Origin: Candidatus Poribacteria bacterium
Lineage (GTDB): Bacteria; Poribacteria; WGA-4E; GCA-2687025
Direction of reading: 5' to 3'
DNA length: 64,000 bases
NCBI GenBank assembly: GCA_018644665.1
Contig: JABGQA010000108.1
Span: 67,527-131,526, forward strand
Shown here: positions 35,910 through 47,000 of the stretch, piece after piece
How the letters are laid out: the number at the start of each line of letters is the position of its first letter
How positions within the stretch are numbered: position 1 is the first letter of the stretch
Position numbers and translations under genes: made by a program
The notes under the pieces: generated by a model
Database searches by the model: none
What the model saw: only the letters and a program-made list of their open reading frames with translations
What the model was told of the DNA's origin: nothing

Positions 35910-36902
35910 CTAGCGCTCGACCCGATCGAGCAGGAATCGGTAGGGGTTCACGCGCTCGCCGTTGTCGCGCACCTCGTAATGGAGGTGGTCGCCGGTCGTG
36001 CGCCCGGTGCGGCCGACGTAGCCGATGACCTGGTTCCGAGTGACTTGTGCGCCAACCTCGAGGCCCGCCGCGAACGGGTTGTTCTTGTTGAGATGACCGA
36101 AGACCGTTTCGTAGCGCTGCCCGTGCTTAATCTTGATGGCGTTCCCCAGCAGCCCGCCCTGCTTGACGTTCCACACCTCGGTGACGACGCCGTCTGCGGG
36201 CGCTATCACGGGCGTGCCGGCCTTTGCGGAAAGGTCGAGACCGCCATGGAACTGCCTGCGCTGCGTGAAGGGGCTATTGCGCATGCCGAAGCCCGACGCG
36301 AGCCAGTAGGGCTCGCCTTCCCCGATAGGCGTGACCGTGGGCGTCGTGGCGAGATCCTGAATCTCGTTGACGGTCAGCATCTCGATCCGTTCGAGGCTCT
36401 TGAGGAGCCGAGTCGCGCGTCCCACCGACTCGTCGGATATCGGGATGCCGTCGGAAAGCTCGTTGTCGTCGGTGACCCGGGTGATGTCCGCAGCCTGGCT
36501 GGAGTCGCTGAGCGACAGTTCAGCTGGCTCTCCCGGAGCCGAGTCCGCATTGCCGCCACCCCGGTGCAACGTCCCGGAGTCCGCGCCTTCGTCCGCTGGG
36601 CCGGGCAGTCCCAGCACATGGCGGACGTTCTCCTCGAGGGCCTCGAGCGTCGCGAGTTGGGTCTCGAGCGCCGCATAACTGACCTGCATTTGCGCGTGTT
36701 CGGTCACGAGGGCCGCATACTCTTCGTGGAACTGCTGCGCGCCTGTGTACGTTTGGTACACCCGCGTCACGCCCCAGACGCCCGCTCCGAACACTGCGAT
36801 GAGCGCCACGGCGCCCAGCCAGAGCGCAACCGCGCTGATTTCCAGCTTGCGCACGCCTCTTGACCCGGATGTCATCAGCATCAGCGTTATGGATTTGTTC
36901 AT
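35910..36902 (-). CDS. M23 (LytM-type) peptidoglycan endopeptidase
   Basis: A 330-residue protein with one N-terminal transmembrane segment (about 25-45), a coiled-coil region (EEYAALVTEHAQMQVSYAAL, about 58-96), a low-complexity acidic linker and a C-terminal M23 domain. All zinc and catalytic residues are seen: HGGLD (His219, Asp223), VFGHLN (His270) and GDHLHYEV (His306, His308). It therefore looks enzymatically active and would cut peptide crosslinks in peptidoglycan in the periplasm, or activate amidases. The coiled coil suggests dimerisation or contact with division factors. ATG 36902 directly precedes the membrane anchor; the frame upstream runs into tRNA antisense sequence and is not coding. 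Confidence 0.92.
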   Translation of the reverse strand: MNKSITLMLMTSGSRGVRKLEISAVALWLGAVALIAVFGAGVWGVTRVYQTYTGAQQFHEEYAALVTEHAQMQVSYAALETQLATLEALEENVRHVLGLPGPADEGADSGTLHRGGGNADSAPGEPAELSLSDSSQAADITRVTDDNELSDGIPISDESVGRATRLLKSLERIEMLTVNEIQDLATTPTVTPIGEGEPYWLASGFGMRNSPFTQRRQFHGGLDLSAKAGTPVIAPADGVVTEVWNVKQGGLLGNAIKIKHGQRYETVFGHLNKNNPFAAGLEVGAQVTRNQVIGYVGRTGRTTGDHLHYEVRDNGERVNPYRFLLDRVER

Positions 36903-37189
36903 CACACTCACTCGTCGGCTACAGACTGAGGATGTTGGCTCACAGCCCGCGATCCCTGTGATCGGCCGCCCGGCATAGAAAAGCGCCCCCACGTAACAGA
37001 GTGTGAGCACTTCCTCCCATGCACATATCGTCCGGCGGCAGACCGACGTTTCAGCGATATTCACACGTTCCCGCCGAAAGGGACGATAGCACGGAAGACC
37101 CAACGCGACAAGGAAATCCCCGGGATCGGGGCCGTAGATCGGGCGGTCGCGCGGCTCCGCGCTGGTCCCGGGGCGACCGACACTCGACG

Positions 37190-37219
37190 TTGACTTTGCC
37201 TCGGGGCCGTCACTACAAT
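37190..37219 (+). promoter_or_regulatory. sigma-70-type promoter of tRNA-Leu
   Basis: TTGACT (37190-37195), an 18-base spacer, then TACAAT (37214-37219). Each hexamer matches five of six consensus bases. Transcription would begin near 37226, about 20 bases before the mature tRNA. Confidence 0.75.
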
Positions 37220-37245
37220 TTCCCTGCTCGTTTCCTGTCTCCCGT

Positions 37246-37332
37246 GCCGAGATGGCGGAATTGGTAGACGCGCTAGCCTCAGGAGCTAGTGGGCGCAAGC
37301 CCATGGGGGTTCGAGTCCCCCTCTCGGCACCA
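37246..37332 (+). tRNA. tRNA-Leu (anticodon CAG)
   Basis: Acceptor arms GCCGAGA (37246-37252) and TCTCGGC (37322-37328) pair perfectly, followed by an encoded ACCA. The D arm GGCGGAATTGGTAGACGC, anticodon stem CTAGC/GCTAG with loop CTCAGGA (anticodon CAG), a long class II variable arm (TGGGC/GCCCA) and the T arm GGGGGTTCGAGTCCCCC are all seen. It decodes CUG. Confidence 0.98.
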
Positions 37333-37410
37333 ACGCTTCCCGTTTGCTCGCCCGACGGCTTCCCTGCCCGCGACGCTCGCCCACTTCGACCGCATGATCG
37401 GGCCGGCCGA

Positions 37411-38757
37411 GTGAATTACTGCGACGCTCGCCGATACCTCGACACCTACATCAATCACGAGAACTCGCCCATGAACGCGGGCGTGTTGCGCGGGTTCAAT
37501 CTGCAACGCGTCGAGCGCGTGCTGCGCGCGATCGGCGACCCGCACAAGCGCGTCCCAGCAGTCCACATCGCGGGCACGAAGGGGAAGGGTTCCACGGCGA
37601 CCTTCATCTATCGCGTGCTACTGGCGGCGGGCCACGCGGCGGGGTTATACACGCAGCCGCATCTGGTGTCCCCGCGTGAGCGGTTCCAGGCCCGGGGCGC
37701 GTGCATCACGAAGCCGGAGATGGCGCGCATCCTCGGCGATCTCCTCCCCGTGTTCGAGGAGCATCGCGAGAGCGACCTCGGCCGCCTGACGTTCTACGAG
37801 GTGTACACGGTGATGGTGTTCGCGTACTTCGCGCAGGCGGAACTGGACATCGCCGTGCTCGAAGTGGGGCTGGGCGGCCGTCTGGACGCCACAAACGTGG
37901 TGGACCCGTTGGTCTCGGTCATAACAACCGTCGATTTCGACCATGTCGAAGTCCTGGGCTCCACACTTGCGGAAATCGCAGGTGAAAAAGCGGGTATCAT
38001 AAAGCCCGCGAGACCGGTCGTAATGGGGTATCAGAGAACTGCCGCCGAGAAGGTGATCCGCGGCGTTGCCCGGTCCGTCGGGGCTCCGTTGGTGGACGCG
38101 CGCGCAGACGTAGGCACGGCGCGCGCCGGCCCGGTGTCCGGCCGCGAAGCGTGTCACCTCGCCGGGCGCTCTGTCCGCCTCGAAGACGTCCGGCTGCGGC
38201 TAATCGGCTCCCATCAGGTCGAGAACGCGGCTATTGCTCTAGCGGTGGTCGAATGCCTCCGAGATCGGGGGTGGGCCATCGGCGACGCTGAGATCCGCAG
38301 GGGCCTGGAACAGGCACGGATCCACGGTCGCTTCCAAGCAATCGATCTGCCGGACGGCAGGGCGTGCGTTCTCGACGCCGCACACACGCCCGGATCCGCG
38401 GCAGTCCTAGCGCGCGCGCTGGGCGAAGCGTACAACGGGGAACACATCACCTTGATCGTCGGGATGTCCTCAGACAAAGACGCCGAGGGGTTCGCGCAAG
38501 CCCTGGCCTCCTCGGCATCACACGTTGTTCTCACCCGCGCGGGATCGACCCCGCGCGCTTCCGCTCCCGAAGACCTTGCCGTCGTTTTCCGACGTCACTT
38601 CAGGTCCGTATCCGTCGAGCGCTCGACGCCGGTCGCCGTTGCGAAGGCCCCGGGGGAAACGCTCTGCGTCACGGGCTCCGTCTATGTAGTGGGCGACGCT
38701 CTGCGCGCGGTTGCGCCGGACGCGTACGCCGAATTCCGTCGTGAGGTTGGTCTATGA
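37411..38757 (+). CDS. folC: bifunctional folylpolyglutamate/dihydrofolate synthase
   Basis: A 448-residue Mur-ligase-fold enzyme. The P-loop is AGTKGKGSTAT, followed by YTQPHLVSPRERFQ, the VLEVGLGGRLDATNVV motif, TTVDFDHVEVLG and AGEKAGIIKP, all characteristic of FolC. It adds glutamate to dihydropteroate and to reduced folates in the cytoplasm. GTG 37411 is the first in-frame start after the tRNA and gives the usual N-terminus (YLDTYINHE). The stop overlaps the start of hppA (ATGA), so the two are translationally coupled. It may be read from the tRNA promoter. Confidence 0.95.
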   Translation: MNYCDARRYLDTYINHENSPMNAGVLRGFNLQRVERVLRAIGDPHKRVPAVHIAGTKGKGSTATFIYRVLLAAGHAAGLYTQPHLVSPRERFQARGACITKPEMARILGDLLPVFEEHRESDLGRLTFYEVYTVMVFAYFAQAELDIAVLEVGLGGRLDATNVVDPLVSVITTVDFDHVEVLGSTLAEIAGEKAGIIKPARPVVMGYQRTAAEKVIRGVARSVGAPLVDARADVGTARAGPVSGREACHLAGRSVRLEDVRLRLIGSHQVENAAIALAVVECLRDRGWAIGDAEIRRGLEQARIHGRFQAIDLPDGRACVLDAAHTPGSAAVLARALGEAYNGEHITLIVGMSSDKDAEGFAQALASSASHVVLTRAGSTPRASAPEDLAVVFRRHFRSVSVERSTPVAVAKAPGETLCVTGSVYVVGDALRAVAPDAYAEFRREVGL

Positions 38758-41180
38758 GAAGTCTCTTCGGCGCGCCCATTTGGGGCCGCCTGCGTAAGTC
38801 GAAGCTGCCGCGCGTGGAACTGGCGATTGTCGCCGTGGTTCTGCTGCTGAACACGTGGGCGACAGTGATCGCGCACGCGGCCGAGGCCGTCGTCGACGAT
38901 CGTCCACCTATGCCGATGATCTGGTGGATAGCTCCTATCGGCTCGCTCGTCGCGCTGGTGTTTGCGGTTATCTTCTATCGCTCGGTCGTGTCCAAGGACG
39001 AAGGTACGCCGGAGATGATCGAGATCGCGCAGGCCGTGCGCGAGGGCGCGATGGCGTATCTGAAGCGTCAGTACAAGGTCGTCTCTGTCATATTCGCGGT
39101 GCTGTTCGTGGTCTTCCTAGTGATGGCCTTCGGCCTCAAGGCGCAGAACACGGTCGTGCCGTTTGCCTTCCTTACGGGCGGCCTGTTCTCGGGTCTGTGC
39201 GGGTTCTTCGGTATGAAGACGGCGACGCAGGCGTCGGCTAGGACCACGCATGCCGCCCGGGCCAGTCTGAATGGCGGCCTCCAGGTAGCGTTCCGCGCTG
39301 GCGCGGTCATGGGTCTCGTCGTCGTCGGGTTCGCCCTGCTGGACATCACCGGATGGTTCCTCGCGCTCTACTACCTCTTCCCGGCGAGCTTCTTTAGCGG
39401 CAACCCATTGCCTCAGATCACGGTCATCATGCTCAGCTTCGGCATGGGGGCGTCCACCCAGGCGCTGTTCGCTCGCGTCGGTGGTGGCATCTACACCAAG
39501 GCGGCTGACGTCGGCGCGGACATCGTCGGCAAGGTGGAAGCGGGGCTGCCCGAGGACGACCCACGCAACGCCGCCACTATCGCCGACAACGTGGGCGACA
39601 ACGTCGGCGACGTCGCGGGCATGGGCGCCGACCTCTACGAGTCGTACGCCGGCTCGATCCTGGCGACGGCGGCCCTCGGCGTCGCCGCGGTTTCCGTGCA
39701 GGCTCGAAAGGCCCCCGCCTTCCTCGGCGGTCTGACCGAGATGCAGATGCAACTCAAGTACCTCGCTGCGCCGATGGTGCTGGCTGGGATCGGTATCTTC
39801 ATCTCGATACTGGGCGTCTACAGCGTGCGCGCGGCCGAGAACGCGAGCATGCGCAGCCTCCTCAACGCGCTGTCGCGCAGCATCAACCTCAGTTCCATCG
39901 CCATTGCTGCTGCGGCCATCGGCGTGCTGCACCTGTTGGGCCTACCCGACATGTGGAACGTGTGGGGCGCCATCGTTGTCGGCCTTGTCGCTGGAATCAT
40001 CATCGGCAAGGCGACCGAGTACTACACGTCCCACGAATACAAGCCTACGCAGAAGCTCGCTGAGCAGGCGCTGACCGGCGCCGGGACGACCATCATCGAT
40101 GGGATCGCTGTGGGGATGATGTCCACGGGAATCCCCGTGGTCACGATCGTCATCGCCATCATCCTCAGCTACTACCTGCCGGGTGGCGGCCAGAGCCCGC
40201 TGTTGGGTCTGTACGGCATCGGGATCGCAGCCGTGGGGATGCTCTCCACGCTGGGCCTGACGTTGGCTACGGACGCCTACGGCCCCATCGCGGACAACGC
40301 GGGTGGCAACGCCGAGATGGCGGGCCTGCCGCCGGAAGTGCGACAGCGCACAGATCAGTTGGACGCTCTGGGCAACACCACGGCCGCGACGGGCAAGGGC
40401 TTCGCGATCGGTTCGGCGGCGTTGACCGCCATGGCTCTCCTCGCGGCGTATATCGAGGAGATCCGGTACGGGCTCATGCACCTCGCCCACATTACCGTCC
40501 TCGACATCGAGACGTTCACCGGCGAGATCGTGCAAGTGCCCATCGCCGAGGCGAGCATCGCGGACTTCATGGCGTACTACGACGTCACGCTCATGAACCC
40601 GAACGTCCTCGTCGGCCTGTTCTTGGGGTCGGTGATGGCGTTCTTCTTCTGCGCGCTGACGATGAAAGCCGTCGGCCGTGCGGCGGGGGCAATGGTCGAC
40701 GAGGTGCGCCGGCAGATCCGCGAGATACCGGGCATCATGGAAGGCGAGACGAAGCCGGACTACGCGCGTTGCGTCGAGATCTCCACGGTCGGCGCGCAGC
40801 GTGAGATGGTCCTGCCGTCGCTACTGGCGATTGCGGCGCCGATCCTCGTGGGCATCCTGTTCAGCGTACCCGGCGTCCTCGGCTTGCTGGCCGGGGGGTT
40901 GGCCGCGGGCTTCGTCCTGGCCGTGATGATGGCGAACGCGGGCGGCGCCTGGGACAACGCGAAGAAGTACATCGAAGAGGGTCACCACGGCGGGAAGGGC
41001 TCCGAAGCTCACAAGGCCGCCGTCGTTGGAGACACCGTCGGCGATCCGTTCAAGGACACGTCCGGCCCCTCGCTGAACATCCTCATCAAGCTGATGGCGA
41101 TGGTCTCGATCGTCTTCGCGGGCTTCATTGCGAAGTACGCGGGAACGGCCGGGATACTGGAGAGCCTCCTCGGCGGCTAG
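38754..41180 (+). CDS. hppA: membrane-bound proton (or sodium) translocating pyrophosphatase
   Basis: An 808-residue integral membrane enzyme with about 16 helices. The substrate-binding motif DVGADIVGKVEAGLPEDDPR and the second acidic motif (DNVGDNVGDVAGMGADLYES) are intact, as is the C-terminal HKAAVVGDTVGDPFKDTSGP. It couples pyrophosphate hydrolysis to ion pumping. The sequence GNTTAATGKG has Ala where K+-independent enzymes carry Lys, so it is probably a K+-dependent type; proton versus sodium pumping cannot be told by eye. It overlaps folC by four bases and is followed by a strong hairpin terminator. Confidence 0.97.
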   Translation: MRSLFGAPIWGRLRKSKLPRVELAIVAVVLLLNTWATVIAHAAEAVVDDRPPMPMIWWIAPIGSLVALVFAVIFYRSVVSKDEGTPEMIEIAQAVREGAMAYLKRQYKVVSVIFAVLFVVFLVMAFGLKAQNTVVPFAFLTGGLFSGLCGFFGMKTATQASARTTHAARASLNGGLQVAFRAGAVMGLVVVGFALLDITGWFLALYYLFPASFFSGNPLPQITVIMLSFGMGASTQALFARVGGGIYTKAADVGADIVGKVEAGLPEDDPRNAATIADNVGDNVGDVAGMGADLYESYAGSILATAALGVAAVSVQARKAPAFLGGLTEMQMQLKYLAAPMVLAGIGIFISILGVYSVRAAENASMRSLLNALSRSINLSSIAIAAAAIGVLHLLGLPDMWNVWGAIVVGLVAGIIIGKATEYYTSHEYKPTQKLAEQALTGAGTTIIDGIAVGMMSTGIPVVTIVIAIILSYYLPGGGQSPLLGLYGIGIAAVGMLSTLGLTLATDAYGPIADNAGGNAEMAGLPPEVRQRTDQLDALGNTTAATGKGFAIGSAALTAMALLAAYIEEIRYGLMHLAHITVLDIETFTGEIVQVPIAEASIADFMAYYDVTLMNPNVLVGLFLGSVMAFFFCALTMKAVGRAAGAMVDEVRRQIREIPGIMEGETKPDYARCVEISTVGAQREMVLPSLLAIAAPILVGILFSVPGVLGLLAGGLAAGFVLAVMMANAGGAWDNAKKYIEEGHHGGKGSEAHKAAVVGDTVGDPFKDTSGPSLNILIKLMAMVSIVFAGFIAKYAGTAGILESLLGG

Positions 41181-41206
41181 GCCTCCGATCGAGCCGCTTA
41201 CGGATG

Positions 41207-41227
41207 CGGGGCGAGCGCTGCTCGCCC
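41207..41227 (+). terminator. hairpin terminator after hppA
   Basis: GGGGCGAGC (41207-41215), loop GCT, GCTCGCCCC (41219-41227): a perfect 9-bp stem beginning 27 bases after the stop codon, followed by GTCTCC. No long T run. Confidence 0.65.
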
Positions 41228-41373
41228 CGTCTCCGTGCCCGGGTGGCACGTTTCGGCCCGCGCCGAGCCTGGGAACTGCGGGACACAGAGCCGTTGCGCC
41301 GCGACACCCGATGGCCTAGTTTGGGTGCGGATTCAGCGGGAGCGTTCGGCCCTGTCGTATACGGAAGTGCCAG

Positions 41374-44070
41374 ATGACGAAGAGTACGTTCGTGGTGTTG
41401 GCATTGCTGGTCTGGGTCGTCGGTTGCGCCACGGCGCCAGCGACGCTCCAGACGGATGGTGGGCAGCTCGGGCTCAGCGCGGAAGCGCCGGAGACTGCGG
41501 CGACCACGAACGCGTCAGCGGCAACCGCAGCGCCAGCTCTGACCGCCGCCAGCCTGGACGGCGCCCCAATCCGACTCGATGGCCGCCTAGACGAGGGTGC
41601 CTGGCAGGACGCCGCCGTGGCAACCGGCTTCGTGCAGATCCGGCCTGACGAGGGCGCCGCAGCCACCGAGCGCTCCGAGGTGCGCGTGATATATGGCGAC
41701 GATGCCCTACACGTTGGCTTCCGCGCCTTCGACTCAGATCCCGAGGCAATCGAGGGCCAGCTCACGCGACGCGACCAGGATTCCTTCTCCGACTGGGTCT
41801 ACGTCGCCGTCGACTCGTACAGCGACAAGCGCACGGCTTACCAATTCGGCGTCAACCCACTCGGGGTGAAGCGGGACATCTACCGCTACGACGACACGAG
41901 GGCCGACCCCGACTGGGACGCCGTGTGGGATGTCGAGACGTCGGTCGACGACGACGGATGGGCGGCGGAGTTCCGCATCCCCTACTCGCAGCTCCGCTTC
42001 GCGGCGGCCGAGCGGCAGGAGCGGGGTCTCCAGCTTACGCGCAACATCGCCCGCAAGAGCGAGACGTCGTACTGGGCTCCACGTTCCTTCGAGGACAGCG
42101 GGATGGTCTCGACGTTCGGACACCTCCAAGGGCTGGAGGGAGTCGAGTCGGGCGGTCGGATGGAGATTGCGCCCTACTCGTTGGGCAGGCTCGCGCGCGT
42201 TCAGGGTGACGCCGCCAACCCCTTCTACGCCGAGAACGCCACCTGGGCCACCGGCGGCATGGACGTGAAGTACGGCCTAACGGGCAACTTCACTCTAGAT
42301 GCGACGGTGAACCCGGACTTCGGACAGGTGGACGCCGACCCGGCGCGCGTGAACCTGAGCGAATTCGAGACCTTCTTCCCAGAGCGCCGACCGTTCTTCC
42401 TGGAGAGTGCGAACATCTTCGAGTTCGGGATAGGCGACGAGGACCAACTCTTCCACTCACGTCGCATCGGCCGCGCGCCGCGCAGGAGCGCCGACCCGCG
42501 GGGCGGCTATGTGGACGCGCCGGATGTCACGACGATCCAGGTGGCCGAGAAGCTCTCGGGCAAGACGCCGTCGGGGTGGACGATCGGCCTCTTGCACGCC
42601 TCTACGGCGAGGGAAACCGCGCACGTCATGCCCGGCGAAGGCGCCGATGTCGAGGAGATGGTCGAGCCGTCGACCCAGTACGGCCTGGCGCGCGCGCAGA
42701 AGGACTTCCGAGAGGGCCAGAGCGCGGTAGGGGTTGTCGCCACAGGCGTCCTCCGGCCGAGCGACCAAGCCGCCCAACTCGAAGCACACTCCAACGCGAT
42801 CACCGGCGGCTTCGACTTTCGCCACCGCTTTGGCGGAGAGGACTACAGCGTGAACGGCTACGTCCTGGGATCACGCGTGGCCGGGTCCGAGGACGCCATC
42901 GCGCGGACGCAGCGCGCTCCCAGCCGATACATGGACCGGCCGGACGCTGACCACCTGACGTACGATCCTACGCGCACATCGCTCGACGGCCTGAGCGCTT
43001 CGGCAAACTTCAGCAAAGTCGGCGGCAGCTACTCCCGCTATTGGGCGGGGTTTCGCACGAGAACGGCGGAGTTCGAGACGAACGACATCGGGTTCATGAG
43101 CCGTGGGGACTTCCTGGTGGCCTGGGGCGGCATCGGCTATGAACACTCGCTCCCGGGGAAGCGCCTGCGTCGCTGGGACGTGCGGTGGCACAACTGGACA
43201 TGGCGAACGTACCAGGGAGTGCGCACCAGCCTCGGAACGCGTCTGAGCGGCAGCGTCCAGTTCCTCAACTACTGGAGCGCGTCGGGCGGCGCGAGCTACG
43301 GGCTGGGCGGCTTCAACACCGGAATGCTACGCGGCGGGCCGGCGGTTCGCACGGACGATAGCGTCGATGGGTTCGGGCGCATCTCCAGCGACGGTCGCAA
43401 GAAGGTGCAGTTCAGCGTCAATGCCAACGCACGGCGCCAGGCTGCGACCGACTCCTGGTCGCTAAGCCTCAGACCCAACCTTGGGTGGCGTCCTGCAGGC
43501 CGTGCGCGAGCGAATGTCGGCCTGTCGTACAGCAGAAACGAGAGCGACACGCAGTGGGTGAACCTGAGCGAAGCGATACCGGGGCGCTACGTGTTCGGCC
43601 GCATCGCGCGGCAGACGGTAGGCGTCACCGGGCGGTTCGACGTCTCGTTCACGCCGGAGCTATCGCTGCAGCTCTACGCGCAGCCGTTCGTTTCGTCCGG
43701 GCGCTATCGGGACTTCAAGCAGATCGCGGATCGGCTCGCCCGTGACTATGCCGACCGCTTCGACGACCTGAGCGTACAAGCCGTCGACGGAGGCTACGAG
43801 GCCGATGTGGATGGTGATGGCACGGCGGAATCTATCGCCAACCCGGACTTCAACTTCAAGCAGTTCCGCTCTAACGCAGTACTCCGGTGGGAGTATCGGC
43901 CGGGGTCGACGCTCTTCGCGGTGTGGTCGCACGGCCGCCAGCACTCGTCGTCGACGGGAGAGTTTGACTTCGGGAGCGACATCGAGACGCTGTTCGACGC
44001 TCCGGCGGACAACGTGTTCATGCTAAAGCTCAGCCACTGGCTGAACCCGTACGCGCTGCTCGGCGGATAG
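41374..44070 (+). CDS. DUF5916 outer-membrane-type lipoprotein with CBM9-like domain
   Basis: An 898-residue protein. It has a lipobox (VVGC, Cys18), a Thr/Ala-rich linker, then a carbohydrate-binding family 9-like domain (PIRLDGRLDEGAWQDAAVAT, RVIYGDDALHVGFRAFDSDP, WAAEFRIPYSQLRF). From about residue 250 it is DUF5916: VNPDFGQVDADPARVNLSEF, FFPERRPFFLESANIF, then many amphipathic strands consistent with an outer-membrane barrel. Function is unknown; sugar binding or surface display is likely from the domain (inference). The final residue pattern is hydrophilic rather than the aromatic C-terminus typical of barrels. It is convergent with uvrA at 15 bases. Confidence 0.87.
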   Translation: MTKSTFVVLALLVWVVGCATAPATLQTDGGQLGLSAEAPETAATTNASAATAAPALTAASLDGAPIRLDGRLDEGAWQDAAVATGFVQIRPDEGAAATERSEVRVIYGDDALHVGFRAFDSDPEAIEGQLTRRDQDSFSDWVYVAVDSYSDKRTAYQFGVNPLGVKRDIYRYDDTRADPDWDAVWDVETSVDDDGWAAEFRIPYSQLRFAAAERQERGLQLTRNIARKSETSYWAPRSFEDSGMVSTFGHLQGLEGVESGGRMEIAPYSLGRLARVQGDAANPFYAENATWATGGMDVKYGLTGNFTLDATVNPDFGQVDADPARVNLSEFETFFPERRPFFLESANIFEFGIGDEDQLFHSRRIGRAPRRSADPRGGYVDAPDVTTIQVAEKLSGKTPSGWTIGLLHASTARETAHVMPGEGADVEEMVEPSTQYGLARAQKDFREGQSAVGVVATGVLRPSDQAAQLEAHSNAITGGFDFRHRFGGEDYSVNGYVLGSRVAGSEDAIARTQRAPSRYMDRPDADHLTYDPTRTSLDGLSASANFSKVGGSYSRYWAGFRTRTAEFETNDIGFMSRGDFLVAWGGIGYEHSLPGKRLRRWDVRWHNWTWRTYQGVRTSLGTRLSGSVQFLNYWSASGGASYGLGGFNTGMLRGGPAVRTDDSVDGFGRISSDGRKKVQFSVNANARRQAATDSWSLSLRPNLGWRPAGRARANVGLSYSRNESDTQWVNLSEAIPGRYVFGRIARQTVGVTGRFDVSFTPELSLQLYAQPFVSSGRYRDFKQIADRLARDYADRFDDLSVQAVDGGYEADVDGDGTAESIANPDFNFKQFRSNAVLRWEYRPGSTLFAVWSHGRQHSSSTGEFDFGSDIETLFDAPADNVFMLKLSHWLNPYALLGG

Positions 44071-44085
44071 AACTCGGGCCGGGCG

Positions 44086-47000
44086 TCAGACGCCCAGCAT
44101 CGGCCGCAGGAACCTGCCGGTGTGCGACTCGTCCACGGTAGCGACGTGCTCGGGCGTGCCTTCCGCGACGATATATCCGCCCGCCTCTCCGCCGTCGGGT
44201 CCGAGGTCGATCACGTGATCCGCGGAGGCGACCACCGACAGGTTGTGCTCGATCACGACGACCGTGCTGCCCTGGTCTGCGAGGCGGTGGATGACGTCGA
44301 GCAGCTTACGGATGTCGTCGAAGTGGAGGCCGGTCGTCGGTTCATCCATGAGGTAGATTGTGCCGCTCGTGGAGCGCCGCGCGAGTTCCTTCGCGAGCTT
44401 GACGCGTTGCGCCTCGCCGCCACTCAGCGTCGTCGCCGACTGCCCTAGATGGATGTACCCCAGGCCGACGTCACGGAGCGTCTCTAGCTTGCGCCGGATA
44501 CGCGGGACGTTCATGAAGTGCTCGAGCGCCTCCGCGACGGTCATGTGCAGCACGTCGGCGACGTTCTTGCCCGCGTAGCGGATGTCGAGCGTCTCGCGGT
44601 TGTACCCCGTGCCGCCGCACGTCTCGCACTCGATCCACACGTCGGGCAGGAACTGCATCTCGATGCGTGTGAAGCCGTGTCCGTAGCACGTCTCGCACTG
44701 GCCGGACTTGAGGTTGGAGCTGAACCGACGGGAATCGAACCCGCGCGCCTTCGCCTCGGGTAGCTCCGCGAACAGCTTGCGGATGTCGGTGAAGACGTCG
44801 GTGTACGTCGCCGGGTTCGAGCGCGGCGTCTCGCCGATGGGCTTCTGGTCGATGTTGATCACCTTGTCGAGGAACTGGAGGCCATCGACTTCGGTGTGCG
44901 GTCCTGCCTGTCGCGATTGCGCAGCGTTCAACTTGCGCGCGAGGATCGGGTAGAGAGTCTCCTCAATGAGCGACGACTTGCCTGACCCCGACACGCCCGT
45001 GACCGCGGTGAACGTCCCCAGTGGGATGGCCAGCTCGACGTCCTTCAGGTTGTTCAGGCTTGCTCCCGACAACCGCAGGGCGACTCCCTTGCCCTCGCGA
45101 CGCTTGGGTGGCCTCGGGATCGCCTCGGCGCCGGCGAGGAACCTTCCGGTCAGCGAGTCGTCGATCTCGATGAGCCGATCTGCCGAGCCCTCGGCGACGA
45201 TCTCGCCACCGTGACGCCCCGCTCGCGGCCCGAAGTCCACGACGTGATCCGCCATGCGGATGGTCGCCTCGTCATGTTCTACAACGATGACTGTGTTCCC
45301 GAGGTCTCGGAGCCGGGCAAGCGCCTTGAGGAGGCGGTCGTTGTCCCGCGCGTGGAGGCCGATCGTTGGCTCGTCGAGGACGTACAGCACGCCGGTCAGC
45401 CCTGACCCCAACTGCGACGCGAGGCGAATCCGCTGCGCCTCGCCGCCCGAGAGCGACGGAGCCGGCCGCGCCATCGTCAGGTACTCGAGTCCCACATCCA
45501 GCAGGAACTCCAGGCGGTTGCCGATCTCCATGAGAAGCTCGCGCGCGATCTCCGCCCGCTGTCCCTCTAGCCGTACGGAGCGGAAGAAGGTGAACGCGTC
45601 GCGGATGGTCATCCGCGTGACGTCGATGATGTTCCTCTCGCCGATGCGGACGTTCAGCGCCAGCGGCATGAGCCGCGTGCCATGGCATGCGGGGCAGTCA
45701 ACTTGCCGCAGGAACGGACGCACCTCGCGGGTAAACGCGCCACGGACATGCAGCCAGTCCGTCGTGCCGACGGCCCCTCGGAAACGCACGCGCCCGTCGC
45801 CGAAGTCGTACCGCTTGCGCGAGCCGTAGAGGATGACGTCCTTCGCCTCATCGGAGATCTTCGCGAACGGCGTCGAGAGCGAGAAACCGTGCTCCCTACC
45901 GAGCCCTGCGAGGAACTTCGCCAGGGGATGCTTCGCCGTCACCGGCCCCCACACGACGACCGCGCCCGTGCGGATCGAACGCTTGGGGTTTGGGACGACG
46001 AGCTTCTCGTCGGCGCCTGTGACCCGGCCGATGCCCTCGCACCGAGGACACATGCCAAGGGAGCTGTTGAACGAGAAGTTCTGCGGCGTAACGGGCTTGA
46101 AGCTAAGACCGCACGGAACGCACGCGAAGTGCTCGCTGTACGACGCGGACAGGGTCTGATCTTCACCGTCCTCGTCGCGATGCACGCCCTCGACACGCAC
46201 GACGCCCTTGCCCTCGCGCAGGGCGACCTCGACCGCCTCCGCGAGCCGCGACCGGTCGTCCTCGCGCAGGACAAGACGGTCTGCGACGATGGCGACGTCA
46301 TGCTTGATGCGCCGGTCGAGCTCGATCTTCTCGTCGAGTTCCCGGACCTCGCCGTTCACCCACGCTCGGGCGAAGCCGGACTTGCGCGCCCTCTCGAACT
46401 GCTCCTCGTACTCCTCGCCCCGCACCAGGGCGACCGGCGCGAGCACGTGCAGGCGGCTCTCCGGCGGGAGCTGGAAGATGCTGTCCACGACCTGCTGAGA
46501 TGTCTGGCTACCGACCGGCTCGTGGCAGCTCGGGCAGTGCGCCGTCCCCGCGCGGGCGTAGAGTATGCGCAGGTAGTCGTAGATCTCGGTGACGGTGCCG
46601 ACCGTGGACCTCGGGCTCTTGCTCGGCGCCTTCTGGTCGATGGCTATGGCCGGCGAGAGCCCCTCGATGTGCTCGACGTGTGGCTTCTCGACGCGGCCCA
46701 GGAACTGACGGGCATACGCGGACAACGACTCGACGTAGCGCCGCTGTCCCTCCGCGTAGATCGTGTCGAGCGCGAGCGACGTCTTGCCCGACCCGGACAC
46801 TCCGGTGAAGGCGACCATCTGGCGCTGCGGGATGTCCACGTCTACGGACTTGAGGTTGTGCTCCGTCGCTCCACGCACTCTGATAGTGTCCATCGCCTTG
46901 CTGCGTGGCGGCAGGGGCGCATCGTCGAGGGGCTCGGGGCCGTCCCCCGTCGCGGCATGGAGCGCCGCGCGTAGGAATCTGCCTGTCTCTGTCGCCGGCT

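Noticed and set aside
35601-36863. 420-codon plus-strand frame
   Set aside because: Antisense to the M23 peptidase, whose catalytic residues are all intact.
36903-37304. N-terminal extension of the M23 frame
   Set aside because: It runs antisense through tRNA-Leu; the membrane anchor starts at 36902.
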